The notes: generated by a model from the letters alone, not told the origin. A stretch of DNA of 64,000 nucleotides from Allomuricauda sp. (GCF_013911645.1 NZ_JACESV010000006.1:80400-144399); one strand, 5' to 3'; counted from the stretch's first letter, positions 45,593 through 56,770 are shown. Made by a program: numbers and translations.

Positions 45593-45624
45593 CGTTTTGT
45601 ATGGTGTTTTTTGTTCTGTTGGTA

Positions 45625-48600
45625 TCAATAATTGATGAAAATCCATCCCTGAAGCGGCGCACTGCCGTCCCCTAGGTCTATGATGTATAGGTATGATCCC
45701 GCAGGAAGCTTTTCACTTCTGCCCTTATAGAAGCCTTTCCAGTCATTCTTGTATGACCTTGTTCCAAATACCTCATGTCCGTAACGGTTGAATACCTTTA
45801 CAAGGTTATTGGGATAGTTTTCAATGCCCGGAACGATCCAAGCATCGTTGTTGCCATCACCATTTGGGGTAAACGCTTGAGCCGGGACAATACTAGGTTC
45901 GCTATCCATTGGGAAGTCATCCTCACTGTCCGGGACGCCATCATTGTCATCATCCCCATCTCCATTGTCCCCGATTCCATCACCATCGGTATCGGTATCC
46001 TCGGAAGGATCTTTAGGGAAGGCATCTTCCGTATCCGGTGTACCATCGTTGTCATCGTCATCATCGGCATTGTCGCCCGTTCCGTCCCCATCGGTATCGG
46101 TGTCTTCCGAATCATCCTTCGGGAATGCATCTTCGGCATCAGGGGTACCATCATTGTCATCGTCGGGGTCGGCATTATCGCCCTGACCATCCCCATCGGT
46201 GTCCACACTCTCGTTGGGATCGTTGGGGAAAGCGTCCTCGGCATCGGGAACACCGTCATTGTCGGTATCGGTGATTTCCCCATTGGGATAGACATCCTGA
46301 TCATTTGGAATTCCATCTCCATCAATGTCATCATCCACATTATCTCCCTGGCCATCACCATCGGTGTCGGTATCCTCCGAATCATCTTTCGGGAAGGCAT
46401 CTTCACTGTCAGGGGTTCCGTCATTGTCATCATCAGGGTCGGCATTATCGCCTTGACCATCCCCATCGCTGTCCGCACTTTCATTGGGATCGTTGGGGAA
46501 GGCGTCCTCAGCATCGGGAACACCGTCATTGTCGGTATCGGTGATTTCCCCATTGGGATAAACATCTTCTCCGTTGGGGATACCGTCCCCATCTATGTCG
46601 TCATCGTTATTGTCCCCCGTACCGTCACCATCGGTATCGGTATCCTCGGAAGCATCTTTTGGGAAGGCGTCCTCGGCATCGGGAGTGCCATCGTTGTCAT
46701 CGTCCTCATCGGCATTGTCGCCAGTTCCATCTCCGTCAGTGTCGGTGTCCTCGGAAGGGTCCAATGGAAAATCATCCTCAGCGTCAGGTGTGCCGTCATT
46801 GTCATCATCATCATCAGCATTGTCCCCTTCACCGTCACCATCGCTGTCCACACTCTCATTAGGGTCATTGGGGAAAGCATCCTCGACATCGGGAACACCA
46901 TCATTATCATCATCGGGGTCAGTACTGTCCCCAATACCATCATTGTCGTTGTCCAGGTCATAATAGGTCCCGTTGACAAAGCCCAAGGGTTCTGTGGGGT
47001 TACCTGCCTCGTCCCTTGCAATACCGTACATATCGTTGAAGAACATCAGTTCTCCGGGCACCAACGGGGTAACGGGAATGTTGTAGACCAATCCTGGGGT
47101 GACCTCTTGGAGTTCACCGAAAGAAGCCATGGGCTGTCCGTTTCCATCCGGGGCAATAATTACTGGGTTTGGAGCCAGATCGAACACAGGTTCAGAAAAC
47201 TGTAATTGTATGGTAAAGGGTCCCAGATAAACGGATTCATCAATAATCAGGCTAGGCTGCGGGCCTGTGGTGTCGATTGTTACCAAAGATCCGTCGGTTG
47301 TTGCCGTTGCCACCAAATTATCAGTGGATGGATTCGCCGTTAAAGTGAAACCAACAGGGCCTTCCAACATAGCATCATTTACTTCTATCCATCCCAAATA
47401 GGTGTTTTCTCCGATCAAAGCACTGTCATCGAACATAATGGTGGTACCAAGGATGGAAAGGGCCACCTCATCCATCGCTTTGTTGAAACCAAACTCCACC
47501 GATATCCGGTCACCCGATCTGGCCAATTCGGGCGAAGCATTGTTTGCATGCATTGTGATATGGGTGAATTCCAAATCCGTAACAATCGTATGATCGGTAT
47601 TCACTGCTTGTGCCGAAGGATTGCCCGCTGCATCTTGATATAACAAGATGACGTCATAAGCAACACCGTGCATCAAAGCACTGCTGCTCGCTGAAACCAC
47701 TTCTGTGGCCGAGGCAAGATTTTTAGCATCAACAACTATAGTGTTCAATTCGTCGACCAATGGATTTTCCAGTTGCAGCGTAATGGGGCTGTTGGAATCC
47801 TCGACAGAATTAAAAATAATTTGCACACTGTTGGCCAATGGGGTTTCGGGTACGTAGTAATGTATGGTCAGATTGTCATAAGATGTCCCATCCGAAGCGG
47901 GCAATAACAAGGATGGTGCAGTGGTCTGCGTGTCCGCCAACGGATTGGGATCCTCGCTATCCAATAGCAGGTCGTTGTCATCATCGGTGTCGGCATTGTC
48001 ACCAATACCATCACCATCGGTATCGGTATCTTCGGTAGCATCCAATGGGAAATCATCATCCACATCTGGAGTGCCATCGCCATCATCATCCGTATCACAT
48101 GCATCACCTTCCCCGTCGCCATCTGTATCCAATTGGTCGGCATTGGAAATCGCAACACAGTTGTCCGTATCGTCCCGAAAACCATCCCCGTCAGAGTCGG
48201 GAGATAGATAGGTAAAGCCTGATAAGGCAGCGGTTCCAGCCGCATTGGTGACCACAACATCACCAGAAGTTCCTTCATCGACCACAGCACTTATTTGCGT
48301 TGAAGAATCCACTGTGAACGAAGCGGCCGAAGTACCACCGAAGGTCACATCTGTAGCTCCATCCAAATAGCTTCCCGTTATGACAACCGTATCACCTGGC
48401 TCCCCGCTGGTTGGTGTAAAGCTGTCAATAACAGGAGGATTGTCATTAAAATCTATTCTCGCGTCTGCACTATAGGGACTTCCTAAACCTGAATTTTCCA
48501 CAATGGAGGCATTTCCCCTTGCAAAAGCGGCATTGGTAAATACAAATTGAAGATTGTTCACATCATCCCTATCAATATGATCAGTGGCATTGCCGGTAAA

Positions 48601-51600
48601 GGTCAATGTTGCTTCAATCGATGAATCAATGGTAAATACAGGGGTCAACCCAGCTGGAAGATTGGGAATGTTGACCTGTGCAGCAGTCAGTTGACCGGAA
48701 CCTAAATCCACGAAGGTATCGTTGGCCAAAAGAAGTTTCAGTGCTTTTGAATTGTCCAGGCTTCCGTCATTGGTTGGATTCTCGGTATAGGAAGCGCCAA
48801 AGGAATATTCGAAAATGGTGGAATTGGACTGACCAATTACGAACATCCTATCATTCGTTGTATTGAATTCCACATCGTAAGGGGATACATCTTCTGAAAC
48901 GGTATAAGAATCAGCTAAAGCTGCTGAGTTGATATCAAAAGCTGGGTCAAGATCATACTCATAAACGGTATTGGTCTGGTCCCCCATGAGATACATTTTT
49001 TTTCCTGCCTTACCAAAGGTGATTCCGCGAACGGAGCCATCCTCGATTATTGTGTAGGTATTGGCCGTAACAGAAGCTGTGCTAATGGAGAACGGTGTGG
49101 ACAGGTCATACACAAAAACCGTATCTGAAAAATCACCGACCATATACATTTTGCTTCCATCCAAATTGAAATCGAAACCAAAGGGGTTCTGTTCCTGGGC
49201 AGTAAAAGAGAAGGCACCTACATAAGTGGCCGTAGAAATGTCGTATGCCGTTGATAGGTCATATTCCTTCACGTCATTGTTGACATAACTTCCCACGTAC
49301 ATTTTTGACCCATCCGTGTTGAATTTTATTTCAGATGGATTGGTCGAACTGACCACATAGCTTTGCAAATATATAGCGGTCTCCATATTAAATGCCTCGG
49401 TCAATTCGTATTGGTCAATTTCTTGGGTACCGTCCGCGCCCAAAGTATACAGTTTGGTTCCGGAGGAATCAAAGCCAAAGCCCAAAGATCCTGTTTGATT
49501 GGGGGAAAGGTCCAATGAGCGCTCCAAGGAGGCCAAAGAAATTCCAGCAATATAGGAAAGTATAGGCTGCTCGATGAAGGTAAAACCACTAAGGGAATCA
49601 GTTCCACCAGCAGTGGTCACCTCCACATTTCCGGACGCACCGGCATGGCCCACCACGGCGGTAATTTGGGTGCTGGAATCCACGGTAAAGGACAAGGCGT
49701 CTATGCCACCAAAGGTGACTTGGGTCGCGCCATCAAAATTGGTTCCTGTGATCACAATAGTATCTTCCTGTCCTGCCGCAGCAGGGGTAAAGGAATCAAT
49801 TGTGGGTTCTGGTAAGGCCGTGACCTCCTCAATTTCAACATTGGAAAGGGCCCTATCAATAATGACCAGGTCATCGATACAGCCATTAAAATATTCCCAG
49901 GTCGTTGGGGACAGATTGTATCCGTTGGTAAAGGCAAAACCCAATTGATTGAAGCCCATATCCAAGTGGGCTACGGTTGCCCCTGTTGTATTGGCTTCCA
50001 AATTACCATCCAAATAAATGGAGACCGAATTGGTACCTGCAGTGAGGTCCACTTGATGCCAGTTCCCATCATTGACCGTCGTTGTTGAAATGGCCTGTAG
50101 ACTGGTACTGTTCGAGGTCCATAAAGTACCTTTCAGCTTACCATCCGAAGTGACCATTAAAATGGGTATCCAATTGCTTGGGCTATTGGAAGTATTGGCC
50201 TCGACATTTTGATATCCCAAAATACTTCCCGATGTGCTTGTTTTAAATCTCAGGGAGATGGTAAACTCAGTAAGGCTGCTTAGCAAATTGTCAGGTAATT
50301 TGACAAACCCGGGGCCATTGTCAAAACAGATAGCCTGCCCTTGGGCGCCTGTTTCGTAGGTAACCGAGTTGACTTCAGTACCATCATGGTTGTTTGCTGT
50401 GGCATCATTCGCATTGTTCTCAAAGTCGTATTGGGCCACTTTATAAATGAATCCCGAAACGGCATCACTTCCTGCGGGATTGGTGACCGTAATATCTCCT
50501 GAAGAGCCCGCACCTACCACAGCCGTAATCTGAGTGTCTGAATCTACGCTAAAGCTTGTGGCAGCGGTTCCACCAAACTGCACTGAGGTTGTGCCTGTAA
50601 AGTTACTTCCCGAAAAGGTGATGGTTTCTCCATTGCCCGCAGTTTTTGGTGAGAAGTCCACTATTGTAGGAGGTGAAAATATGGTTACCGATCCCACGCC
50701 ACTGACAGCGTTCCCACAGCCACCATTGGTCAATACCGCCCTAAATTGGGTGTCGACGGCAATATTGGCATAAGCATAGGTGTCCGTGGTATTGGCAATA
50801 TCCGACCAAATAATCCCATTGTCGGTGGATTGTTGCCATTTGGTGATACTGCCCGTATAACCCGTCAAGGTCAAGGTTCCCGAATTCGTGGAGGACCCAT
50901 GGGCAGCGGAGCTTACCTGTCCCCCCACCGGGGCGGTGCCACTGACAACGGTAATCTCCTTTGATGCGGAGGCCACGGCCGAGCCACAACCGGGCACTTG
51001 AACAAAAACCCGATAATAATAGGTTCCCGTAGTGCTTATGGTCTCGCTCAAGCTTGTGCTGGTATTGGCTATATCCGTCCAATTCACATTATCCGTGGAA
51101 CGTTGCCATTTTTGCACCTCCCCCGTTTGGCCGGATACAAACAAGGCCACATCGGAACCTGCACAAACGGTAGTGTTCTCTGCAAAAACGTTGCCCGCAT
51201 TGGCTTCTTCCACATATATGGGTGTGCTTGAGGTCACAAGGCCTGTGCATGTGCTCGGGGAAGTAGAGTTGACCACTGCACGGTAATACATGGTCTCGGA
51301 AATATTGGCTACTGTCAAGGAAGTCGATGTATTGTTGATCGTGGTCCCTGTGGTAATGAAATTATCCACCGAACTTTCCCAACGCACCACCGAACCCACT
51401 AGGCCCGATAAGGTAAGGGTCGTTGAGTTCACTCCAGGGCAGACACTTACCCCGCCACCAGAAATGCTTCCGCTGGGCGCGCCTTGTACGGTAATACCCT
51501 TGGTGAAATGCGGGGATGCCAGTATCTGGTCATTGGGCATATCCCCGAACTCCATGATTCCCTTAATATTGATGGAATTCGGAAAATCATTCCAATCACC

Positions 51601-52497
51601 TGCAGTACCCGCGTAAACATGTCCGTAATGTTCTGTACCAGAATTATTGGGTTCACCAGTTCTCCAATTTTGGTAAACGCCGGTTATCCAACCCGCATCG
51701 CCATTTGTCGTGGTCAGTTGGGTCCCTTTCTCAGGTCCGGTCACCCAATAAAATTTGCCTTCGGCGGCAGTTTGGTCCCCGTAAAGCGTATAGCCCACAG
51801 CTTCATTGATCAACTGATAGTCATCGGAAGCCCCCATCCATGAGTTTTCCCCAACCAGTCTCGACACAAAGGTATTTTCCGCGGCATTGGTAAGGGTAAC
51901 CAAGTATCCCTCCCTTCCATAATAGGAGGTGGAGGATGAAGTGCTTTTGGCCGATGTCCAGCTTGAGGTAGTGGCCGTCAAGCGATAATAATGTCCATTG
52001 ATGGGATTGTAAAAGGTTTCCCCTGCGACAAAGGATACCTTTCGGGTCTCGGGTGAACAGACACTTCCCGTCGTTATTGTTATGGTCCGCAAAAAAGCTT
52101 GCCATTCACTGGCCGTTTTGGTGCCCTTGAACACAATCGATCGGGTATTGCCATTCCATCCGCTAGTGGTCACACCCGATGGAAGTCCTCCCATATAGGA
52201 TAAAATGTCGCTGGTCGAGTACGAGTCGGTGATCGAAATGGTAAAATCCGTGATGTCAGCTGTAGCAGATACGGTGAGTTCAGGTGCCACAATTGTTGCC
52301 GTACTGGAAGGGATCGATGTTGGTACATCCCCTCCGGAAACCGTAATCTGTGCATGTAGCAGGATTCCATTGAACAATAGCATGGCCACTAAAAAGATCT
52401 TCGGCCACATGTGATGACTCTTTGAACCGGCTTTATTGAATAAAACTTGAAAGAATCTATTTTTTTGTTGGTTCGTTGGTTGGTTTGGTTTCTCCAT
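45625..52497 (-). CDS. Giant T9SS adhesin: C-type lectin, IPT/TIG, LamG, propeller, TSP3 array, CHU_C domain
   Basis: The 2290-residue protein has a long n-region and a signal segment (WPKIFLVAMLLFNGILLHAQ). Domains in order: C-type lectin-like (about 150-320; ENSWMGASDD, WRTGEPNNSG, WNDFP), Ig-like repeats (about 335-600), IPT/TIG (about 600-690), LamG/concanavalin-like (about 700-886), IPT/TIG (about 896-976), a beta-propeller (about 990-1236), IPT/TIG (about 1356-1430), TSP3 (about 1430-1513), an Ig-like section, a long calcium-binding TSP3 array (about 1846-2196) and a CHU_C type B sorting domain (about 2200-2290; AFTPNGDGNNDAWIVPGIEN). It should be exported by the type IX system and attached at the surface as an adhesin, possibly a sugar-binding one. 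Its 3' end is identical to that of the plus-strand gene at 59084. Confidence 0.9.
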   Translation of the reverse strand: MEKPNQPTNQQKNRFFQVLFNKAGSKSHHMWPKIFLVAMLLFNGILLHAQITVSGGDVPTSIPSSTATIVAPELTVSATADITDFTISITDSYSTSDILSYMGGLPSGVTTSGWNGNTRSIVFKGTKTASEWQAFLRTITITTGSVCSPETRKVSFVAGETFYNPINGHYYRLTATTSSWTSAKSTSSSTSYYGREGYLVTLTNAAENTFVSRLVGENSWMGASDDYQLINEAVGYTLYGDQTAAEGKFYWVTGPEKGTQLTTTNGDAGWITGVYQNWRTGEPNNSGTEHYGHVYAGTAGDWNDFPNSINIKGIMEFGDMPNDQILASPHFTKGITVQGAPSGSISGGGVSVCPGVNSTTLTLSGLVGSVVRWESSVDNFITTGTTINNTSTSLTVANISETMYYRAVVNSTSPSTCTGLVTSSTPIYVEEANAGNVFAENTTVCAGSDVALFVSGQTGEVQKWQRSTDNVNWTDIANTSTSLSETISTTGTYYYRVFVQVPGCGSAVASASKEITVVSGTAPVGGQVSSAAHGSSTNSGTLTLTGYTGSITKWQQSTDNGIIWSDIANTTDTYAYANIAVDTQFRAVLTNGGCGNAVSGVGSVTIFSPPTIVDFSPKTAGNGETITFSGSNFTGTTSVQFGGTAATSFSVDSDTQITAVVGAGSSGDITVTNPAGSDAVSGFIYKVAQYDFENNANDATANNHDGTEVNSVTYETGAQGQAICFDNGPGFVKLPDNLLSSLTEFTISLRFKTSTSGSILGYQNVEANTSNSPSNWIPILMVTSDGKLKGTLWTSNSTSLQAISTTTVNDGNWHQVDLTAGTNSVSIYLDGNLEANTTGATVAHLDMGFNQLGFAFTNGYNLSPTTWEYFNGCIDDLVIIDRALSNVEIEEVTALPEPTIDSFTPAAAGQEDTIVITGTNFDGATQVTFGGIDALSFTVDSSTQITAVVGHAGASGNVEVTTAGGTDSLSGFTFIEQPILSYIAGISLASLERSLDLSPNQTGSLGFGFDSSGTKLYTLGADGTQEIDQYELTEAFNMETAIYLQSYVVSSTNPSEIKFNTDGSKMYVGSYVNNDVKEYDLSTAYDISTATYVGAFSFTAQEQNPFGFDFNLDGSKMYMVGDFSDTVFVYDLSTPFSISTASVTANTYTIIEDGSVRGITFGKAGKKMYLMGDQTNTVYEYDLDPAFDINSAALADSYTVSEDVSPYDVEFNTTNDRMFVIGQSNSTIFEYSFGASYTENPTNDGSLDNSKALKLLLANDTFVDLGSGQLTAAQVNIPNLPAGLTPVFTIDSSIEATLTFTGNATDHIDRDDVNNLQFVFTNAAFARGNASIVENSGLGSPYSADARIDFNDNPPVIDSFTPTSGEPGDTVVITGSYLDGATDVTFGGTSAASFTVDSSTQISAVVDEGTSGDVVVTNAAGTAALSGFTYLSPDSDGDGFRDDTDNCVAISNADQLDTDGDGEGDACDTDDDGDGTPDVDDDFPLDATEDTDTDGDGIGDNADTDDDNDLLLDSEDPNPLADTQTTAPSLLLPASDGTSYDNLTIHYYVPETPLANSVQIIFNSVEDSNSPITLQLENPLVDELNTIVVDAKNLASATEVVSASSSALMHGVAYDVILLYQDAAGNPSAQAVNTDHTIVTDLEFTHITMHANNASPELARSGDRISVEFGFNKAMDEVALSILGTTIMFDDSALIGENTYLGWIEVNDAMLEGPVGFTLTANPSTDNLVATATTDGSLVTIDTTGPQPSLIIDESVYLGPFTIQLQFSEPVFDLAPNPVIIAPDGNGQPMASFGELQEVTPGLVYNIPVTPLVPGELMFFNDMYGIARDEAGNPTEPLGFVNGTYYDLDNDNDGIGDSTDPDDDNDGVPDVEDAFPNDPNESVDSDGDGEGDNADDDDDNDGTPDAEDDFPLDPSEDTDTDGDGTGDNADEDDDNDGTPDAEDAFPKDASEDTDTDGDGTGDNNDDDIDGDGIPNGEDVYPNGEITDTDNDGVPDAEDAFPNDPNESADSDGDGQGDNADPDDDNDGTPDSEDAFPKDDSEDTDTDGDGQGDNVDDDIDGDGIPNDQDVYPNGEITDTDNDGVPDAEDAFPNDPNESVDTDGDGQGDNADPDDDNDGTPDAEDAFPKDDSEDTDTDGDGTGDNADDDDDNDGTPDTEDAFPKDPSEDTDTDGDGIGDNGDGDDDNDGVPDSEDDFPMDSEPSIVPAQAFTPNGDGNNDAWIVPGIENYPNNLVKVFNRYGHEVFGTRSYKNDWKGFYKGRSEKLPAGSYLYIIDLGDGSAPLQGWIFINY
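45631..45721. repeat. 91-bp perfect inverted repeat, left copy
   Basis: The last 91 coding bases here are, in reverse complement, identical to 63910-64000 at every position. Outside this block the two genes differ at many bases, including synonymous ones (for example AAGGGC here against AAAAAC there, read as sense strand). The right copy touches the window edge, so the repeat may be longer. Confidence 0.9.
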
Positions 52498-52988
52498 TTT
52501 TGGTATTATAGTTTAACAAAGGCCTGTAGTAAGCTTATTTCATTTTTTTGTGGTCTACCATTTATGGTTTCATCATATTCAAACTTTGAGCTTGATGATG
52601 CCACAGTTAAATACTTACCGATTTTGTAAGAAACGGATGTCTTTGAATTTTATTTAAAAAAAATGGCCCGGAATTGATATTTGTCAATTTCCCATATTTT
52701 TTTATGGAATACCACGAAGTAGTTTACCCCAAAAATGGCGTGTTTTGCACTTAATTGTGCATCAAAATTAGTTTCTGCCAGTAATAGCATTACAAGAGGT
52801 CTGGCCCTTTGGGCCGGTAGAAAGGGTAGCGTATTCTTCTTTAAAAATATCCTATTTTGCAACGGGTATAAACAGGGCAGCTACTTCCAATACTCGGTGG
52901 AGACATCCCATACTTTTTGACATCGATTAATTATCATAATGGACATCTTCAATTCAACTGGATTCAAGATGATTCCCTTGGGCCGGGG
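52498..52988. other. Adhesin upstream region
   Basis: About 490 bases between the receiver gene and the adhesin start, with no gene. It contains the conserved element 52627-52689 described separately. A run of T/A-rich sequence lies near the adhesin ATG, but a clear -7/-33 pair was not seen. Confidence 0.4.
52627..52689 (-). promoter_or_regulatory. Conserved upstream element with FNR-like palindrome (adhesin 1)
   Basis: Read on the minus strand, AATTGACAAATATCAATT (52689-52672) is followed by CCGG, a T-rich tract and CCGTTTCTTA (52636-52627). The same arrangement with almost the same spacing occurs on the plus strand at 58181-58244, upstream of the second adhesin operon. The palindrome TTGA-N6-TCAA resembles the FNR/Crp-type box TTGAT-N4-ATCAA. 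It lies about 175 nt upstream of the adhesin ATG. Confidence 0.6.
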
Positions 52989-53381
52989 TTACGGTTTGTC
53001 CTTTTTGATGACCCCAGTAAACAACCCTTCCAAAAGATCTTCATCCAAAGGCTTCTCAACAAAGGATTCAACAATGTTACATTGCAGCGCCCTAGTTTTG
53101 TCCAGTGGGTTTATGGATGAGCTCAAAACATGAATTTCAATGGAACGACCATCTAACTTGGGTTCCAATATTTCAAGAAATTCCCACCCGTTCATCATAG
53201 GCATGTTCAAATCCAAAAAGACAATAAAACCTTTTTGTTCATTGTCCAAAATATACTTTAGGGCATCCCCTCCATTATAAAAAACAGTTATTGAAATTCC
53301 TGGGAACTTATACTCGATAAGATCTTGGTTCAAAAAATTTGTAATGGCATCATCATCAATCAAAAGTATTTCCTTGTCCAT
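52989..53381 (-). CDS. Single-domain response regulator
   Basis: A 130-residue receiver (MDKEILLIDDDAITNFLNQD). Acidic pocket DDD (9-11), phospho-acceptor Asp57 in IVFLDLNMPMMNGWEF, Ser in HVLSSSIN, Lys in FVEKPLD. It has no output domain and is similar to the receiver at 36638-37021. It starts 4 nt after the stop of the PAS-HisKA protein, so the two form a pair as in the first cluster. Confidence 0.9.
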   Translation of the reverse strand: MDKEILLIDDDAITNFLNQDLIEYKFPGISITVFYNGGDALKYILDNEQKGFIVFLDLNMPMMNGWEFLEILEPKLDGRSIEIHVLSSSINPLDKTRALQCNIVESFVEKPLDEDLLEGLFTGVIKKDKP

Positions 53382-53385
53382 TGTG

Positions 53386-56300
53386 CTATTTGCTTTCTGT
53401 TATCTCTATAATTTTATGTAATTCTTGATCTATCTCATTTACTGAGATAGAAATCATTTGAAGCAGATCTTCTGTAGGGATTTTCTTGTCACCTTGGAGC
53501 CTACTATGCTTCAGCAACGCCATTATCCGAGTGAGCGGACCGCGGACCGCGTGGGATTGCCGCCATGCGATTTCGGTCAAAACCTTATTTTGACTTTTAA
53601 TGCGTTCGATCTGGTCGATGGATTTTGTCATATCCAATACACATCCGATAACCTTGATCAAACCGCCATCCTTCCCTCTTTGTGTCCGGTATTTGTCCAC
53701 AACGTACTTGATCGATCCATCGGCTCCAATCACACGGTATTCTATGGAGCCATCAATACTATTTTGGTGCATAAATGATTCTTGAATCAGTGTATCCCAT
53801 ACTTGTGACCGATCCTCTTGATGCATTTTGGCAAACCAAGTGTTTTCCCTGGTAAACGGTTCCTTTATTATTTGTTCCTTGCCATCTTCCTTGACATGAC
53901 TATAGTGCATGTAGCCCTCCTTGACATTCCATTCCCAAATGACTTGGTTACTGGCCAACATGGCCAACAGAAACCTATTGTTGCTCACTTCCAATTGTTG
54001 CTCATATTCCTTCCTTTCCGTAATATCTTGAATGGTCCCCTCAATATGTGAGGGCTTCCCATTTTCACCTTTGATCATTTGAATTTCTTGATGCACCCAT
54101 TTAACAGCCCCTTGAGCGGTGATAATCCGATGTTCAAATGCCTTGATTTCCCCAGGTTGGAGATGGTTTTTGGGGTCGTCTTCCACAAGATACCTATCAT
54201 CCGGATGGAACGTCCTGATCACATTTTTATGGGTAGGTTTGAAATTCTCCGGGATATATCCATGAATGGTATAGACTTCAGGGCTCCACTCGGAATCTTG
54301 AGAGTTCAGGTTTCTATACCACCAGCCTAGTTTACCCAATCGTTGTGCCTGTTGAAGTCTTACTAAAGTTGCTTCCATATCAATTTCCGCACGTTTGAGC
54401 TCCGTAATATCCTTGGCCACCGCGAATATTAGATTTTGATCGCGCTTCAGGGTAGTTGACCAAACAAGCCACCGTTCTTCATTGGTCGCTGTGACCATTC
54501 GGATTTCATTGTCCATTTTGACATCGGTAGTAATCCCATCGATAAATTTTCGGACTATTTTCCGTCTATCCGATTTATGTACAAAACGATTATAGAAAGC
54601 TCCCGTAAACTCTTCCTTGGAAAATCCGAGCACCTTGGTACATGCATTGTTCACCAATTTGATTCTTCCATCATATCCTATCACGCAAAAGGGATCTGGT
54701 GAAATCTCAAAAAACTCCCTGTACTCCTCCTCCACCATCTTCTGACCGATCACACCGCCCAAATCAAGACCCAAGCCCTCAATACTCCGTATGGTCAATC
54801 CCAGTGAATCTTTTTGTTGGTCAAAGAACAGGATTGCACAACCCATAAACGCTGTTCCATGCATTATGGGCATACCGGCCACTGTCTTCAATTCGGTTGG
54901 AATTGTTCCCTTTGCTCCATCAATTGTATACGGTCCCATATCATAAGCTTTTGGGAAGACCAAACCTTCCCCGGAAGTCCTTGGCCCATCTCAAAGTGTC
55001 CAGGCGTTTCTTCCATACCAAGGAAAATGTTGCCATCCTTCTTCTGGAAATAACTGGAATTCAAGTGCAGAACTGTTTCATCCTTGGATTTTATCCATAT
55101 CTCACTGGCCAAACAATTTGTGATCTTACCGATTTCTTCTTGCGCGTAAACCAATAAGTCTTCCAGGGTACTCGACATCCCCAGTCTCTTTGAAATGGAT
55201 AGGACCAGTTCCTTTCTAATTTTTTGGGAAACCTCATCCGTAACATCTGCTTTGTTCACAACAATACCCTGGATATTGGGATCGGATAACCGATTGGTTA
55301 TGATGGCTTCCATCCATTTCCACTTACCTGTAGAGCCCTTAAAGCGATAAAGTGACATAGCCATATTATCCCTGCCCAAACTCTTTTTGAACGCTTTCTC
55401 CACTTTGGATATATCCGATGTATGGACATGATCAAAATAATTGGTTCCAAACAGTGAATCCGGCTCATAGCCCAAATGGCTCTTATAGGTTGGAGAAGCA
55501 TAAGCATATGTCCCATTAACATTCAATATGGAAATAAAATCCGTGCCATTTTGCACTAAAGACCTGAACTTTTTTTCACTTGTCCGCAACTTATCCAAGG
55601 AGTCCGACTGATTGATCAGATGTGAAAGATTGGATGCCAACACATGTAGTACTTGTTGTTCCTCTCCTGTCCATTCGCGCTCCTCGTGGCAATCCTCAAG
55701 TCCTATGACACCCCTAACTTTTTTGTGTACTATGACGGGAATCGCAAATAGGGATTTTATCTGCCGGGATTTAAAAACATCCTTTTCGGAGGTGTCCTTC
55801 AATGCTGAAAAGTTCTTTTTTAGTTTACGGCCCTTTCTGATAGGTCCCAACAAAAGCTTCAATAAGGGAAAAGGGAGATATTCTTTACAAAGACCCATAT
55901 CACCATCACTCCTTACCTGCCTTACTTTGTACAATCTCAAGGTTATGGAGTCATCCAGTACATCACTTTGCAGGAAATATGCCCGATTAATTTTTAAGTT
56001 TTCACATAGAATCGAAAAACACGCATCCAATGCCTCTAGCCAATTTTCGTTCCTTATCAGATTATTGTTTATGTCCGTGATGCATTGGAATAACCTTTTA
56101 TGATAATATTGCTGTCTTTTACAATCAGTGCTATCAGAGATATCGATTGCCGTGACCAACTCAGCTTTTCTTCCGAAATAGGAAATCAAGCTCCCTTTCA
56201 GTTGAACAGGAAAGACGGCCCCATCCTTTTTCCGATGCCTAAAGTAACCTTCCTTAAATGCACCGGACCTATTTTCTATATGGTCGATGGCGGCAACCAA

Positions 56301-56501
56301 TTTCAATACATCTCCTTTGGGTCTTATATCCTCTAGGGTCATGGCCAGAAATTCTTTTTCCGTATAACCGTAGCAACGGACAGCCTCCTTGTTTACCCTG
56401 AGAAATTTTAAGCTGTTCACATCATAAATCCACATGGGATTGGGACAACATTCAAAAACAATATCCTCTAAAGGATTAGAGGCATAACGATTGGGGAACA
56501 T
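53386..56501 (-). pseudogene. PAS/GAF-HisKA sensor protein (no ATPase domain), frameshifted
   Basis: Two overlapping frames (54888-56501 and 53386-54963) make one protein of about 1040 residues. The 5' frame has PAS1 (about 10-130), GAF1 (about 140-300), PAS2 (about 305-430) and the first part of a second GAF domain (MGQGLPGKVWSSQKLMIWD), ending abruptly at QREQFQPN. The 3' frame has no ATG start (its open end is TTG) and continues the GAF at TELKTVAGMPIMHGTAFMG, then three PAS domains and a HisKA-like helix with the histidine in AWRQSHAVRGPLTRI. There is no HATPase domain. A single indel near 54890-54905 joins them. The paired receiver gene follows 4 nt downstream. Confidence 0.8.
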
Positions 56502-56770
56502 TTATTCTTGGTTGATTAAAAAATAACGAAACCTAGTTGTCAAAATTATTCAGGACAACAATTTTTTGTTCTTATCTAAATTCAGGTTAAAAATAATTTT
56601 TTCTTATGATATGTGTAATATTTTTTTTACAATAAAAAATTTAAATAAAATGTTAATATTTATATATTCGCCCAGGATATACAAAGGACAACATCCCCAC
56701 TAGCTTTTATATATCCATACATTTATTTTTTTGGGGGTAATTTTGACAATCTTAATAAACTACAAGGAAA
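56502..56770. promoter_or_regulatory. Divergent promoter region between two signalling genes
   Basis: AT-rich stretch between the start of the minus-strand PAS gene (56501) and the plus-strand receiver (56771). TAATTTTG at 56738-56745 matches the Bacteroidota -7 box TAnnTTTG, about 25 nt before the plus-strand ATG; no good -33 TTG was found. ACAAGGAAA just before the ATG is a plausible ribosome-binding site. Confidence 0.4.

Noticed and set aside
45775..47205. Plus-strand frame of 476 codons
   Set aside because: Antisense to the TSP3 array of the first adhesin, rich in Ile/Val/Gly by codon mirroring. No real features.
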